15,591 nt of DNA from JAAEQG01 sp023133475 (GTDB taxonomy: Bacteria > Planctomycetota > Phycisphaerae > UBA1845): the NCBI GenBank assembly GCA_030631415.1, contig DAOVLE010000114.1:1-15591 (forward strand). Direction: 5' to 3'. Made by a program: the position numbers and the translations under genes. This document shows, one piece after another, positions 1-7,315 of this stretch. The notes beneath the pieces were generated by a model. That model was not told where the DNA came from. It ran no database searches and saw only the letters and a list, made by a program, of their open reading frames with translations. Position 1 is the stretch's first letter, and each line of letters opens with the position of its first letter.

Positions 1-184
1 AAGGGAGCGGCCATCCATCCTCCACCCGCGCATTCGCGTCCCCCACCGCTAAAGGGGCTGTCGATTTAGTCGTTCGGAGCGACCCCCAATGTAGCGTCAC
101 CCCTTGTGGGTGACGAGAAACGAGAGTGCGCCGCCCACAAGGGGCGACGCTACAGACTAAATCGACAGCCCCTAAAGTGATGGG
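1..184. repeat. Nested palindromic (MITE-like) element, copy A
   Basis: A non-coding palindromic element follows the kinase gene. Its outer arms are a perfect 18-bp inverted repeat (54-71, GGGGCTGTCGATTTAGTC, with 155-172). Inner arms at 91-115 and 129-153 pair with about three mismatches and carry the motif CCCCTTGTGGG. The left flank (about 20-53) holds CGCGTCCCCCACCGCTAAA, which recurs at 10014-10032. A second copy lies in the opposite orientation at 9699-10046. No coding sequence is visible. The family is named here only by structure; I cannot assign it to a known MITE family. Confidence 0.75.
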
Positions 185-2701
185 CTACCCATCGTAGGGC
201 GGGTCCTCTGGTGGAGGAAGCAGCGCCCGATACTCTGCCGCCTGCTCAGGCTTGCCCCAGGCTTCGTAGAGATCCACCAGGCTGCGAACGACTTTGATGG
301 TTCGGCCATGCGTCGTGCCAAACACGGCGCTGAGGATGTCGTGCGCCTCCAGCAGGATTTGCTCGGCTTCGTCATATCGCTGCAGAGCCGACAAACATGA
401 GCCATACCCGGCAAGGAATTTGCCAAGGTGCGCGGGTCGCTTGGGTCGAACCTCCCGTGCCAGAAGCAAAACTTTTTCAAACAGCTCCACCGCCTCCTCA
501 TATCGGTGCTGCCTTTGGTAGAATGCTGCCAGAGTGAACATGGAAATCAGTGTGTCCGGGTGTTCATCGCCTTGCTTGCGACGGCGAAGTTCCAGCGCTT
601 GGACAAGTAGCGGCTCGGCCTCGTCGTAACGGCCCTGGTCGATGTACAGGACGGCGAGGTTGTTAAGGGAGTTGATCGTGTCCGGATGATCCTCGCCTAG
701 CTTACTGCGGCGGAGTTCCAGTGCCAGTTCGAGCAATGGCGCAGCCTTGTCGTAGTAGCCCTGATCAAAGTACAGACCGGCCAGGTTGTTCATGGACAAC
801 AGCGTGTCCGGATCCTCTTCGCCCAGCACCTGGCGCCGGAGTTCCAGAGCCTTGACGTGTAGCCGCTCGGCCTTTTCATACTCCGTCTGAGTGCAATACA
901 GCAAACCCAGACCGTCCATGGAACTCAGCGTGTCCCGATGCTTCTCACCCAGCACCCGAAAGCGAACTTCCAGCGCCTCAACAAGCAACGACTCCGCCTC
1001 GGGAAGGCGAGTCTCTCTGCGATGCAGCTCGGCCAGATTGTCCATGGATTCGAGCGTGTCCGGATCTTCTACGCCGAGCACGCGGCGGCGGATGGCCAGT
1101 GTTTCCTCAAAATACGACTCGGCTTCTGCATAGCGACCCTGCGTGTAGTACAACTTGCCCAGGTTGTTCATTGACGTCAGTGTGTCCCGGTGTTCTTTGC
1201 CAAGCAATCGCTCGCGAATATCGAGCGCCAACTCGAGGTGGTTGTCGGCGTCTTCGATCGCCCCCAGATTGTGGTATACTACGCCGATTGTGTTCCGCAG
1301 ATGTGCCTCGATAAGTGGCTTGTCGGTCAAGCCTTCATCAATCCTTCCTGACGCCCGATCAAGGACATCTACAACGAGCACGTCCCGGCCAAGTTCCGTT
1401 GGATTCACCGCGGTAAACATGTCCGTAAATGTTGTCAGGACGGTTCGGTAGTCATCGCGGGCTTGTGTCGCCCGGACGGCTTGCCACATCGCCAGGGTGG
1501 CGCCGGCTGCCAACGCCAGAAAGGCTATGGCAATTCCGCCGACCAACGCCTTGTTCCGCCGCGAGAACTTGCGGAGTTGGTAGAGCATGCTTGGTGGGCG
1601 AGCGACGATCGGCTCGTCGTGCAGATACCTCCGAAAGTCAGCCGCCAGGGCGGCGGCTGACTGATACCGGCGCTCGGGGTCCTTTTCGAGGGCTTTGGCT
1701 ACGATGGTATCCAGATCACCCCGCAGACTCCGGTTGGCTGCACTCAACGGCGTGGGGTCCTCCTCACGGATGAGACGGGCAGCCTCGGGAATGGTCTTGT
1801 GACGCAGGTCGTAGGGCAGGCGCCCGGTGAGCAGTTCATACCCGACGACGCCCAGAGCATAGACGTCCGAGCGGGCATCCACTTCCTGCGGATCGCCGGA
1901 AACCTGTTCCGGACTCATATAGGGTATGGTGCCGATGAGTTGGCCTATGCCCGTTCGCAGGGTGGTGGTTTGGATGTCGGAATCGGTCGCTTTGGCCACG
2001 CCGAAGTCCAGAATCCGGGGCCTTCCCGTACTGTCCACCAGGATGTTGGCTGGTTTGAGGTCACGATGGACGACGCCCTTGATGTGAGCGTGCTGCACCG
2101 CTTCGCACAGTTGGGCCAGCAATTCGAGGCGTTGTCTGGTGCTCAGATTGCGCTGCTCGGCAGAGCGGATCAGAGGCTCGCCCTCGATGAGTTCCATGGC
2201 GAAGAAGGGCTGTTGGTCGTCGCCGGCGCCGACCGTGCCGGCCTCGAAGACCTGGGCGATGCCGGGATGTTGAAGGCGACCCAGCACTTGGGCCTCGAAC
2301 TGAAAGCGCCGCAGTGCCGACCGGGAAACGACACCATACTTGATGATCTTCAAGGCCACCGCTCGGCGTGGGTTGTCCTGCTGAGCCCGATAGACCGTGC
2401 CCATCCCGCCGGAGGCGATTACGCTTTCGATGCGGTAGCGCCCGAACTGTCTGCCGACCAGCGCTTCTGCCGGCCCGGCGCCGAAATCCGAATCAGGCCA
2501 GCCCTTGATTGCAGGTGATTCCAGGAAGCTATCATCCTCGTCGTGGGCCGCAAGCATCTTCTCCAGGTGGTCACGCAGGGCTTTGTTACCGGTGCAACCC
2601 TGATCCAGGAAGGATTTCCGCTCGGAAACGGTCAACTCGGTAGCCGCCTTGAACAACGTTTCGAGTCGATTCCATGGGCTAGTTTCCTGGTTTGTTGCCA
2701 T
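185..2701 (-). CDS. Membrane-anchored Ser/Thr protein kinase with TPR repeats
   Basis: This is a bacterial Hanks-type (PknB-like) kinase that phosphorylates Ser/Thr on protein substrates at the inner face of the membrane. From the ATG at 2701 it has 838 residues. The glycine loop (SGGMGTVY, ~97-104), ATP-binding Lys118 (AVALK), helix-C Glu136, catalytic HRDLKPAN (212-219), DFG (232-234) and the SPE version of APE (263-265) are all present, so it should be active. One membrane helix follows at ~385-407, then about eight 42-residue kinesin-light-chain-type TPR units with a (D/H)PDTL...NNLA pattern up to ~800, probably a protein-binding sensor. A GTG at 2713 in the same frame is an alternative start. 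The gene overlaps the end of the sigma-factor gene by 23 nt, as in planctomycete STK/ECF pairs. Its stop codon lies at the edge of the palindromic element at 1-184. Confidence 0.95.
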   Translation of the reverse strand: MATNQETSPWNRLETLFKAATELTVSERKSFLDQGCTGNKALRDHLEKMLAAHDEDDSFLESPAIKGWPDSDFGAGPAEALVGRQFGRYRIESVIASGGMGTVYRAQQDNPRRAVALKIIKYGVVSRSALRRFQFEAQVLGRLQHPGIAQVFEAGTVGAGDDQQPFFAMELIEGEPLIRSAEQRNLSTRQRLELLAQLCEAVQHAHIKGVVHRDLKPANILVDSTGRPRILDFGVAKATDSDIQTTTLRTGIGQLIGTIPYMSPEQVSGDPQEVDARSDVYALGVVGYELLTGRLPYDLRHKTIPEAARLIREEDPTPLSAANRSLRGDLDTIVAKALEKDPERRYQSAAALAADFRRYLHDEPIVARPPSMLYQLRKFSRRNKALVGGIAIAFLALAAGATLAMWQAVRATQARDDYRTVLTTFTDMFTAVNPTELGRDVLVVDVLDRASGRIDEGLTDKPLIEAHLRNTIGVVYHNLGAIEDADNHLELALDIRERLLGKEHRDTLTSMNNLGKLYYTQGRYAEAESYFEETLAIRRRVLGVEDPDTLESMDNLAELHRRETRLPEAESLLVEALEVRFRVLGEKHRDTLSSMDGLGLLYCTQTEYEKAERLHVKALELRRQVLGEEDPDTLLSMNNLAGLYFDQGYYDKAAPLLELALELRRSKLGEDHPDTINSLNNLAVLYIDQGRYDEAEPLLVQALELRRRKQGDEHPDTLISMFTLAAFYQRQHRYEEAVELFEKVLLLAREVRPKRPAHLGKFLAGYGSCLSALQRYDEAEQILLEAHDILSAVFGTTHGRTIKVVRSLVDLYEAWGKPEQAAEYRALLPPPEDPPYDG

Positions 2702-3014
2702 GAGCAATCTCACTGTGCAGCCAGGCCTTTGCGAATTTCCATTTGTCTTTGACGGTGGTGAGCGAGATGCGGAGAATATTCGCCGTTTCCTCGATGGTCA
2801 GGCCGGCAAAATAGCGAAGCATGACAATCTCGTTCTTGCGCTTATCCCGGGCCTCGAGTTTTTCGAGGGCCTCATCGAGGGCGAACAACTCTTCGGCTCG
2901 CTCGTCGAATAAAAGTTCCGCTTGTTCGAGCAAGACCCTGCGCCACCCACCTCCGCGTTTGAGCGAATGGTGTCGGCGGGCCTGCTCGATCAGGATGCGT
3001 CGCATGGCGTCGGC
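2679..3014 (-). pseudogene. ECF sigma factor, 5'-truncated (region 2 missing)
   Basis: The C-terminal ~110 residues match the planctomycete ECF sigma family TIGR02999 (Sig-70_X6). They run from DAMRRILIEQARR through the KRGGG linker and LDEALEKL to a complete sigma-4 helix-turn-helix (LTIEETANILRISLTTVKDKW). An intact member is about 190 residues and begins with sigma-2, which binds core polymerase and melts the -10 box. Nothing like sigma-2 precedes DAMRR. Upstream, the minus-strand frame stays open to 3194, but it is Ser-rich sequence that is the antisense of a Doc-like fragment on the plus strand. The product, if made, could not act as an ordinary sigma factor. It probably once drove promoters controlled by the overlapping kinase gene. 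An internal ATG at 3005 could start a sigma-4-only peptide. Confidence 0.8.
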
Positions 3015-3201
3015 GGAAATATTCGTTCGGCTCAACGGGATGCGGCTCGACGCGACCAACGCGGAACTCGAAGAGTTGACACTGGGTGTGGCCGACGAGC
3101 GCTTGTCCAAGGACGAGGTCACCGCGTTTTTCAATTCCCATGTTGTCGCCGGGGAAACGCCGTCTTCGAAGAGAACGCCGCCGGCGTCGGCCACAAAGTA
3201 G
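3013..3201 (+). pseudogene. C-terminal fragment of a Doc (Fic-fold) toxin
   Basis: In the plus frame the sequence reads AEIFVRLNGMRLDATNAELE, then ELTLGVADERLSKDEVTAFF, ending in a TAG at 3199-3201. This resembles the C-terminal part of death-on-curing toxins (FLxLNGxxL ... LALAVAxGxLxxxEVAxFL), the segment following the Fic catalytic motif. The HPFxxGN active-site region is absent, so the fragment is dead. It lies tail-to-tail with the sigma-factor relic and the junction falls near 3013-3020, where both readings begin to look family-like. The stop codon coincides with the GTAG target duplication of the adjacent element. The assignment rests on memory of the family pattern; confidence is moderate. 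Confidence 0.55.
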
Positions 3202-3402
3202 TGGTCAGTTGAGATGATTATCCTGGGTTCTTGTTTGTATTCTTAGCCTCCGGAGGGGGCTGAGAATGCGTCATCGTGTTCATGAACACGTGTCATCAGG
3301 TTTACGACGCTGGATGTCATGACGCCTGTCAGCCTTATGCCACAAAAAATGGCCACACCCGCAGGGAGGCCGTGAACCCAGGATAACTATCTCAATTGAC
3401 CA
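3202..3402. mobile_element. 201-bp MITE-like element with 29-bp inverted repeats
   Basis: The ends are long inverted repeats: 3202-3230 (starts TGGTCAGTTGAGATGATTAT) pairs with 3374-3402 (ends CTATCTCAATTGACCA) with three mismatches. GTAG flanks both sides (3198-3201 and 3403-3406), which fits a 4-bp target duplication. The interior holds a perfect 16-bp palindrome CGTGTTCATGAACACG (3275-3290), another short stem (AGCCTCC...GGGGGCT, 3245-3261) and no open frame. It is a non-autonomous element; the parent transposase family is not identifiable from the ends alone. Confidence 0.8.
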
Positions 3403-3452
3403 GTAGAGGCCCTTGTCGAACGCCTTGGGGTCGAACTTCAACCGGCTGCCAG

Positions 3453-3623
3453 TCATTCGTCGTCACTGCCCTCGGCTTCGAGTTGTCGCATCGCTTCCAG
3501 ATCGAAGTAACGCTCGCCGAATGTGGCGATCTTCGCGGAGACGAAGACGTAGAAGATTTCACGCTCCGCTTGGCGGACGATGGCCCCCTTCGTGTGGATG
3601 AGCGTCCCGTCGCGTGCTCCCAC
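3453..3623 (-). pseudogene. C-terminal fragment of an unrecognised protein
   Basis: The minus strand encodes about 56 residues with protein-like composition (GTLIHTKGAIVRQAEREIFY, then VFVSAKIATFGERYFDLEAM, ending EGSDDE). A TGA at 3455-3453 overlaps an ATG at 3456 (ATGA), so another coding region once followed in coupled fashion: MTGSRLKFDPKAFDKGLY. That second frame is interrupted by the 201-bp element at 3402. The 5' side is cut off by the hairpin module at 3607-3702. I do not recognise the family. The ATGA overlap and the aromatic-rich sequence argue that it is a real remnant and not chance. Confidence 0.4.
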
Positions 3624-3702
3624 GGACAAGAACCGCTCGAACGTTCCACGGTGATGTCGTAGCGTTGTTCGCCGGCGGTTCTTGTCCGTGCCGCCCGGTG
3701 CA
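3607..3702. repeat. Hairpin module shared with the MITE at 14167-14373
   Basis: A perfect 15-bp inverted repeat (CACGGACAAGAACCG, 3621-3635, with 3676-3690) encloses a 40-bp loop. The whole block is a near-identical reverse-complement copy of 14178-14271, with only a handful of differences. The terminal GTAACCGTTCAC repeats of the larger element are missing here, so this is either a solo module or a decayed copy. It sits just downstream of the lipoprotein stop codon and could also act as a transcript-end hairpin for that gene. Confidence 0.75.
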
Positions 3703-3704
3703 AG

Positions 3705-6251
3705 TCAGTTTCCGATCGTCAGCACCGTATCCGCTACAGTGATCGTCTTGCTGGCGTCCATCACGCTGACGCGAATGGTTACCTCTCCGAGAGTATCGAG
3801 CATTTCACCCGCCGATGCCGAGGAAGTGAAAACCCCGTCGGCGCTTATCTCATCGGGCGACTCGCCGTCGTCTCGCGGGGAGAAGTAGAAGTACGCCGGG
3901 ACATCCGCGTAGCTGGAATGGACCCCGTCGATCATCGCATCCACCGCGGTGTTCGTTACGTCGGTCAGGCCGTCCGGATCGCTGATTGAAGCCAGAAGAA
4001 GCAGCGTCGCGTCCGGACTGCTGCGGGGGAATGTCCCCGGGCTAAAGGCGATCGAATCGACGAACGGGGCGTCGGCCACCGTGGGAGCAATGATGTCCGG
4101 ATCTTCCAGATAACCGACATAGAAAGCGGCGCTTTCCGGGAGAATCCCGTACTGCGTGTAGAAGCTCACCCGCGTGGCGTCATCGCTAAGCGCGTGATGG
4201 TATGTGGCTCCGATGGCGATATTGGAGATGTTCCACGCCGTGACTATGTTCTGGCGTCCGGAGCCGTCGGTGTTCAACAGGACAGTTCCACCCGACTCGT
4301 TGTCACTGTACAGCATCTTCGAACCATCGTGGGTCAAGACCGGCCCACCCAGGTTGTACCCCGCAGCGCCCAGCTCGATCTCGTTCGTGCCGTTGGGGTG
4401 GATCGAGTACCACGAGTCCTCCCCCAGCCCGCGGTTGAAGATGATGATGGAGCCGTCCCCGCTAATGCGCGGGCTGCCCTTTGTGTAATCGTCGCCGTCG
4501 GTGGTCAGTTGGGTGCACACTCCGCCGGTTTGTATGAACATTTCGCTACGACTATGATAGCCATCGTCCCAATACCCGTGGGTTGTGAACACCAAGCTGC
4601 CACCGTCTCCCGAGACACTATAATCCGCCACCTGCGCGGCGGCAAAGCCGTTGTGCAGGATCACGTCGACATCATCGACCACCAACTCCGGCGTGCCGCC
4701 GTTGTGGGAGACTCGCCAGACGTCGTTGTCGTTGGGCTCGTCGTCGAGGCAGTAGACATAATCTCCGGTTGTGGTCGTCTGAATACTCCCGATGCTGCCC
4801 AGGCCGGCGACGTCTGCGACATCGAGGATCTGTGTGATCACGCCGCCCTCCACCTTGAAGAGAAGGTTGAACCAGCGGCGAAAGAACGCCCGGGAACCGT
4901 CGTAGTTGACGGTCACTTCCCAGATCGAGTCTGCCTCCGCGGGCACAGGAATGATCGTCTGGTCGGAACCGTCCACGTTCATGGTAACGATGGACAAGGC
5001 CCCGGTCTCGTTGTCTTGAATCGCCCACACCAGTCGATTGCCGTCGGCGCTCATGACCGATTTCAGGATCCCGTAACCCGGGTTCTGCTCGGCCGTATCC
5101 CACAGCCGGTCGTAGGTAGCGCGGAAGGTGATGGCCGAGGTCCCCACTTGCACGAAGACGGCCGTGATCGTCGTGTCCTCATTGATGGTGATCGTCGTTG
5201 GGTTGTCGCTTCCGGTCAGATTGCCTTCCCAGGAGTCAAACCGCCAGCCGTCCACCGGCGTCGCGGTCAGGGTCACCACCTCGCCAGCCTCGTATGCCCC
5301 GCCCGGAGGTTCGACGGCGCCGTCGCCGGTAACGCTGATCGTCAGCGTGAACAGGTCAGCCGCGACGTCGGCCACGCATTCGCCGTTGACACAGGTCTCG
5401 CCGGTGGCACAGTCGCTGTCAAACACACATTCAGGCGTAGTGTCGGATACGCATTCGCCGTTCACGCACGCTTCCCCAGCCGCGCAATCGCTGTCGAATT
5501 CGCACTCGGGGGCGGTCCCGGCCACACACTCGCCGTTGACACAGGTCTCGCCGGTGGCACAGTCACTGTTGAATACGCATTCGGGCTCGGCCCCGGACAC
5601 ACACACGCCGTTCACGCAGGTTTCGCCGGCGGGGCAGTCGCTGTCCAGCGCGCACGCTTCATCAATCGGAGGTCCAAACTGGACACCCATACCTGCGATT
5701 GTGATCTGAACGCCGATGTCCGCTGACACCTGCAGGCAGATCGAGAACGACCCGGTCAGAATCGTGGTCAACACGTCGGCGGGAATATCCAGATTGACCT
5801 GATCGATAGCAACCGACCCGCCGCTGAAGGTGACGTGGAATGAGCCGATGTACGTGCCCTCGGCGCAGGGGTTCCCATCGTAGGCGCCGATCGACACATT
5901 CACCTGAGCGGATCCGGTGAGCGTCTGGGACCTCGGCACAGCCTTCAGGGGGGCCAGCATGATGGCCTGTACGTCAGCGGCTTCGAGTGTGAGCTGGGCA
6001 TTTTCCGGGACTGCCTTAGGCGTGCCATCATAGAGGTTGATCCTGGCAGCCTGCGGAACGGGCGGGGCGTTCGCCGTAATCTGGAACGGGTCCAGCACGT
6101 TCAGGCTAAAGGCGATCTTCTGATTTGCGATTGTGATCGTCCCCGTGATACCGTCGGGCTCTTGAGTAACGGTAACCGAACAGGCAACCATAGCACAGAG
6201 AGCCAGGGAAACGCCGATCCACGGCATGGCCTTATTGCGAACATACATCAT
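3705..6251 (-). CDS. Secreted lipoprotein with Cys-rich repeats, B-repeat and TolB-like propeller
   Basis: The product has 848 residues from the ATG at 6251, preceded by AAAGGAAG about 8 nt upstream. A signal peptide (MMYVRNKAMPWIGVSLALCA) leads to MVAC, with Cys24 as the probable lipidated residue. It is followed by a ~175-residue beta-rich region and then four Cys-rich units (~200-292) of the form DSDCATGETCVNGECV. These are a common surface-protein module in planctomycetes and myxobacteria. An InlB-type B-repeat/Flg_new-like domain follows (~303-366, VTLTATPVDGWRFDSWEG). Next come WD40-like PD40/TolB units (~380-740; MNVDGSDQ, SADGNRLVW, SGDGSIIIF) forming a likely propeller. A last beta domain of ~100 residues ends the protein. 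It is presumably anchored and exposed outside the cytoplasm, binding rather than catalysing; no enzyme motif is seen. A longer frame to 6404 lacks a ribosome site and is rejected as the start. Confidence 0.85.
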   Translation of the reverse strand: MMYVRNKAMPWIGVSLALCAMVACSVTVTQEPDGITGTITIANQKIAFSLNVLDPFQITANAPPVPQAARINLYDGTPKAVPENAQLTLEAADVQAIMLAPLKAVPRSQTLTGSAQVNVSIGAYDGNPCAEGTYIGSFHVTFSGGSVAIDQVNLDIPADVLTTILTGSFSICLQVSADIGVQITIAGMGVQFGPPIDEACALDSDCPAGETCVNGVCVSGAEPECVFNSDCATGETCVNGECVAGTAPECEFDSDCAAGEACVNGECVSDTTPECVFDSDCATGETCVNGECVADVAADLFTLTISVTGDGAVEPPGGAYEAGEVVTLTATPVDGWRFDSWEGNLTGSDNPTTITINEDTTITAVFVQVGTSAITFRATYDRLWDTAEQNPGYGILKSVMSADGNRLVWAIQDNETGALSIVTMNVDGSDQTIIPVPAEADSIWEVTVNYDGSRAFFRRWFNLLFKVEGGVITQILDVADVAGLGSIGSIQTTTTGDYVYCLDDEPNDNDVWRVSHNGGTPELVVDDVDVILHNGFAAAQVADYSVSGDGGSLVFTTHGYWDDGYHSRSEMFIQTGGVCTQLTTDGDDYTKGSPRISGDGSIIIFNRGLGEDSWYSIHPNGTNEIELGAAGYNLGGPVLTHDGSKMLYSDNESGGTVLLNTDGSGRQNIVTAWNISNIAIGATYHHALSDDATRVSFYTQYGILPESAAFYVGYLEDPDIIAPTVADAPFVDSIAFSPGTFPRSSPDATLLLLASISDPDGLTDVTNTAVDAMIDGVHSSYADVPAYFYFSPRDDGESPDEISADGVFTSSASAGEMLDTLGEVTIRVSVMDASKTITVADTVLTIGN
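5373..5654 (-). repeat. Four tandem Cys-rich coding repeats
   Basis: Within the lipoprotein gene, four units of 23-26 codons each encode C-x3-SDC-x5-C-x3-GxCV. Units are spaced by short Glu/Pro/Thr linkers (SGAEPE, AGTAPE, SDTTPE). Several 20-bp stretches are identical between units at DNA level, so the number of units could vary by slippage or recombination. Six cysteines per unit pair suggests disulfide-rich surface modules. Confidence 0.85.
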
Positions 6252-6664
6252 CACTTCTTCCTTTCGGTTTTGCATTCGATAATTCGTGGGCTTCCGGTTC
6301 AGCGAACACTGCCTCGGCGCGCTTGCGACAAGCATGGAACATGGTACACCTGAAGGCGTGCACGGCACCGGGACACTTGCTCCTGCTCCGTCGGCGTCAC
6401 GCATCCTGAAGAGAGGCTACAACCATTTGCGTCACCTCGCAACATGCGAGAGTCGGACCGGCTGATCTGGGGTGCATCCCCCAAAAGGTGGCAAATCCGT
6501 GGAGTGGAATCTCTGGGTTCTCTCGGCATGCGTAGCGGCGGGGACATTGCCCAACGCTTCGACCTGTACCCGTCTTGCTCTCCGCCCGTCCTCTCGGCGG
6601 TTGGTCTGGCTCCCTCAGCTTCCGGCGAAGGGAACAAAGCGGCCTTTTTGCGAGAGGACTCAGA
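6252..6664. other. Intergenic region upstream of the lipoprotein gene
   Basis: No convincing gene is seen. The region must hold the lipoprotein promoter and its Shine-Dalgarno (AAAGGAAG at ~6259-6266 on the minus strand). I could not pick out a clear -35/-10 pair. Open frames here have unusual composition and no family features. At the right end AGAGG (about 8 nt before 6665) is a plausible ribosome site for the plus-strand fragment. Confidence 0.5.
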
Positions 6665-7030
6665 ATGAGGAAAAAGCAAGCACGACAACCAGCCGCAGCC
6701 GAAAGCCAGCAGCTAACGCTCTTCTCGCTGTTTGGCGCTCAAAGCTCTGAGAACCCTCTGACTCAGGCATTATCGGCAGGGGGGCAGCAGCACAGCCACA
6801 ACCGCCTTCGCGGTCTGCCCAAGCCATCATCGTCGGGTCCCGCGTTCAGTGAGAACCCGACGACGACGGCTTTATACGGTTCAATCCGCAATCGTCAATC
6901 CGCAATCCCCAATCGAATGACCCGCCGCGACGAGCGACAAGTTGAACTCCAACAGTTCAGCACTCCACCCGCTCAAGCGTTTGTCGTTGTGAAGGCTGCC
7001 GGCCTGAGGTACGGCTGGTACGCGGGCTGA
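6665..7030 (+). pseudogene. Chimeric remnant with methyltransferase-like segment
   Basis: A plus-strand frame of 121 codons begins at ATG 6665 with AGAGG upstream (MRKKQARQPAAAESQQLTLF). It passes through low-complexity sequence with repeats of AATCCGCAATC (about 6885-6915), then reads TRRDERQVELQQFSTPPAQA and FVVVKAAGL. That last motif is typical of the region just before the SAM-binding motif I (LEPSAGTG) in N6-adenine DNA methyltransferases and Strawberry-notch-type proteins. The SAM motif never appears: the frame ends at YGWYAG-stop. The segment 6919-7045 recurs at 8148-8274 with four differences. I infer a truncated, rearranged gene relic; family naming is from pattern memory. Confidence 0.5.
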
Positions 7031-7123
7031 GCCGAGCGTTCAGGGTTCAGGGTGTACCGTCCGCCCTGAGCCTGTCGCGATTCATCGGGATGGCGGACGC
7101 AGGGACCAATAACCGGTTGTATG

Positions 7124-7315
7124 CTAAGCCTTCGTGGCCGCGCGCCGCGGTGAAGGTTTGGGAGACCGCACGCGGTCAGCGTGTCGTGCCTGCATCGATT
7201 TGAACATATCGAGCATTTTGTCCAGGTCGTAATCACACTGTCTGGCCAGCGCCTCGCGGGCCTGGCGTGTCCGAGCCACCACGGGATCCAGCGAATCAGT
7301 CGCGTTGTTGTTCAT
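7124..7315 (-). CDS. Small antitoxin-like protein partnered with PIN toxin
   Basis: A 63-residue protein, acidic in the middle (DPVVARTRQAREALARQCDY, DLDKMLDMFKSMQ), with a basic Pro/Arg tail. Short proteins with a DPVVxExRxxRExLxxxxxxD(I/L)DxM pattern often lie directly downstream of VapC-like PIN genes in planctomycetes and cyanobacteria and are taken as antitoxins. The ATG at 7315 overlaps the PIN stop codon by 4 nt (ATGA), so the pair is translationally coupled, toxin first. No DNA-binding domain is evident. Function is inferred from context. Confidence 0.7.
   Translation of the reverse strand: MNNNATDSLDPVVARTRQAREALARQCDYDLDKMLDMFKSMQARHADRVRSPKPSPRRAATKA

Noticed and set aside
1799..2518. 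Plus-strand open frame of 239 codons within the kinase gene
   Set aside because: It lies antisense to the kinase catalytic domain, whose motifs are all intact on the other strand.
3015..3194. Minus-strand extension of the sigma-factor frame as a novel N-terminal domain
   Set aside because: The Ser-rich sequence is the expected shadow of the Doc-like plus-strand fragment. It remains possible only if Doc similarity fails.
3275..3290. 16-bp perfect palindrome as an operator
   Set aside because: It lies inside the 201-bp mobile element with no adjacent start codon, so structure of the element explains it better.
5373..5654. Tandem repeats as a possible CRISPR-like array
   Set aside because: They are in-frame coding repeats for Cys-rich units, without spacers of unrelated sequence.
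4194..5726. Long plus-strand open frame (510 codons) opposite the lipoprotein gene
   Set aside because: It is the antisense of a well-supported coding region, made open by codon-position bias; its protein is His/Val/Gly-rich with no family features.
6252..6404. N-terminal extension of the lipoprotein
   Set aside because: It would bury the signal peptide; a clear ribosome site precedes the ATG at 6251.
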